NCBI RefSeq assembly: GCF_900116175.1 | Contig: NZ_FPCH01000003.1 | Span: forward strand, 434,001-498,000 | Length of the DNA stretch: 64,000 nucleotides | Origin: Hyphomicrobium facile | GTDB taxonomy: Bacteria; Pseudomonadota; Alphaproteobacteria; Rhizobiales; Hyphomicrobiaceae | Direction: 5' to 3' | Shown: piece by piece, positions 62,986 to 64,000 of the stretch | Position numbering within the stretch: position 1 is the stretch's first letter | How the letters are laid out: every line of letters starts with the position of its first letter | Notes under the pieces: generated by a model | The model's input: only the letters and a program-made list of their open reading frames with translations | What the model was told of the DNA's origin: nothing | The model's database searches: none | Position numbers and translations under genes: made by a program

Positions 62986-63439
62986 CTTGTCCGCCTTCTT
63001 TCTTGTCGGCGCCGAGCGTCAGAATATCGAATGGCCCGTGTTTTCCGGGATAGCGATAGATGTACGGCTGACCCCACGGATCGGGGGGCACCTTGTCTTT
63101 CTTCAGATACGGGCCGTTCCAGCCCGGCACGTCGCCCGGGCGCTGCACGAGCGCGTTCAGTCCCTCGCGCGCGTCGGGATACCTACCCGTGTCGAGCTTG
63201 TAGAGTTCGAGTGATGTGCTCAGGCTTTCGATCTGCACTTTTGCGGATTTCGTCCGCGAGCTGCCGAGATAGCCAATGACGCGTGGCGCAACGAGACTTG
63301 CCAGCAGAACAAGGATCACCATCACGACCAGAAGTTCGATCAGCGTGAATCCGGCTTCGCTGGCGCGCACGTTATCGGGCGACGCTTTGCGGCGGCGTTT
63401 CAGGTTGCGCAGGTTTCGTATGATTTCTTCGGCACTCAT
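62954..63439 (-). CDS. gspG: Type II secretion major pseudopilin GspG
   Basis: The 161-residue protein has a prepilin cleavage site in ASEAGFTLIELLVVMVILVL, followed by SYLGSSRTKSAK-like sequence (GYLGSSRTKSAKVQIESLST) and the conserved GRYPDAREGLNALVQRP and DPWGQPYIYRYPG motifs of GspG. It polymerises into the pseudopilus. It begins 17 bases after the gspF stop, in the order F-G-H-I-J-K. Confidence 0.95.
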   Translation of the reverse strand: MSAEEIIRNLRNLKRRRKASPDNVRASEAGFTLIELLVVMVILVLLASLVAPRVIGYLGSSRTKSAKVQIESLSTSLELYKLDTGRYPDAREGLNALVQRPGDVPGWNGPYLKKDKVPPDPWGQPYIYRYPGKHGPFDILTLGADKKEGGQGEDQDVASWQ

Positions 63440-63456
63440 CGGTCGTCCGCTTTCTA

Positions 63457-64000
63457 TTACATTGCCAAGTCGTTGATGCTGATAACCGCGCTCAATATCG
63501 AGACGATGATGAATGCGATGACGCCGCTGACGACCAGAATGATCATCGGCTCGAAAATCGTGAACGTACGCTCGACCGTGCGCTCCAACTTCTCTTCGAA
63601 TACCTCCGACATGTGGAGCAACGACGACGCCAAGTTTCCCGTCTCTTCGCCGACGCGGAGCATGTTGATCAGAACCGGCGGGAACAGCCCCGATTGCGAT
63701 AGCGGTTCGAGAAAGCTGCGGCCCTTGCGCAGCGCGTCGTAGGATTGATCGAGCGCCTCGGCGGCGAGCTTATTGCCGATAACGCCCCCCACGAGCTTCA
63801 TCGCCGCGGGAAGATCGACGCCGTTTTCGAGCAGCATGCCGAGCGTGCGGCAGAAACGGATCGTCAAATTCATTTGCAGAACGGTGCCGACGAGCGGGAG
63901 GCGCATCAGCAGCATCTGGACGTTGCCGCGGATCTTCGGCCAGGCAACGATCGCAAGGATCACAACACCGCCGATGCTCGCCAGCAAATATTCCCAGTTC
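63457..64000 (-). CDS. gspF: Type II secretion inner-membrane protein GspF (partial, N-terminus beyond the window)
   Basis: The frame runs off the right edge; the visible ~180 C-terminal residues include FCRTLGMLLENGVDLPAAMK, PPVLINMLRVGEETGNLASS and FEPMIILVVSGVIAFIIVSI, matching the second GspF domain and its last membrane helix. GspF is the polytopic platform protein that works with GspE and GspL. It is the first visible gene of the leftward secretion run; gspD and gspE are presumably beyond the edge. Confidence 0.94.
   Translation of the reverse strand, partial: NWEYLLASIGGVVILAIVAWPKIRGNVQMLLMRLPLVGTVLQMNLTIRFCRTLGMLLENGVDLPAAMKLVGGVIGNKLAAEALDQSYDALRKGRSFLEPLSQSGLFPPVLINMLRVGEETGNLASSLLHMSEVFEEKLERTVERTFTIFEPMIILVVSGVIAFIIVSILSAVISINDLAM

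Overview
The window is about 64 kb of high-GC DNA with no rRNA, tRNA, CRISPR array, prophage or insertion sequence that I could see. Gene content points to a facultatively methylotrophic alphaproteobacterium of the Hyphomicrobiales, most likely Hyphomicrobium or a close relative. It combines an alphaproteobacterial flagellar locus, a complete N-methylglutamate (NMG) route for methylamine oxidation, serine-cycle genes for C1 assimilation, formate-tetrahydrofolate ligase and a type II secretion locus. The genus is an inference from gene content; the pathway assignments rest on protein motifs.

Layout. (1) 1-10.4 kb: flagellar genes. A leftward run motA-fliM-fliN-fliG-flhB-(unknown)-flgB-flgC-fliE-flgG faces a divergent rightward flgF-fliI-(unknown tail-anchored protein). 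A GH24-type lysozyme-like gene and a HAD-CBS fusion follow, both leftward. (2) 11.9-23.4 kb: a LysR regulator divergent from mgdABCD (NMG dehydrogenase), an XRE-cupin regulator, mgsABC (NMG synthase) and gmaS (gamma-glutamylmethylamide synthetase). Together these convert methylamine to a C1 unit while recycling glutamate. (3) 23.5-28.6 kb: hrpB helicase, then fbp-prk-rpe, which are Calvin-cycle enzymes with no RuBisCO gene in the window. (4) 28.9-34.2 kb: Anbu proteasome-like protease with transglutaminase-like, alpha-E and ATP-grasp partners, then an MFS transporter. (5) 34.3-36.8 kb: ftfL, a weak cyclic-nucleotide-binding-like ORF, and a small exported peptide.

(6) 37-43.3 kb: a phosphosignalling module. 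A PP2C phosphatase and two FHA proteins run leftward; a Ser/Thr kinase whose C-terminal WD40 propeller lies beyond a membrane segment runs rightward, followed by a membrane-anchored nuclease-like protein. No type VI secretion structural genes accompany it. (7) 43.6-47.2 kb: a three-repeat secreted protein of unknown function, a fatty acid desaturase and prmB. (8) 47.3-56.8 kb: serine-cycle genes in transcription order sgaA-mclA-mtkA-mtkB-ppc, preceded by a LuxR-type regulator lacking the phospho-accepting Asp, and by an AraC regulator. (9) 57.3-64 kb: two small exported proteins, one with an STN-like domain, then gspF-G-H-I-J-K-L-M-C-like genes of a type II secretion system, truncated at the right edge inside gspF.

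How it fits together. Methylamine enters through gmaS/mgs/mgd. The released C1 unit can pass as formate through FtfL into tetrahydrofolate and then the serine cycle, where SgaA, PEP carboxylase, malate thiokinase and malyl-CoA lyase carry carbon from glyoxylate and serine to malate and back. Phosphoribulokinase may supply ribulose bisphosphate as a regulatory signal, as known in Methylobacterium, rather than for CO2 fixation. The most unusual items are the kinase-WD40/PP2C/FHA module, the degenerate HAD-CBS protein, the degenerate response regulator beside the serine-cycle genes, and the three-repeat His-rich secreted protein.
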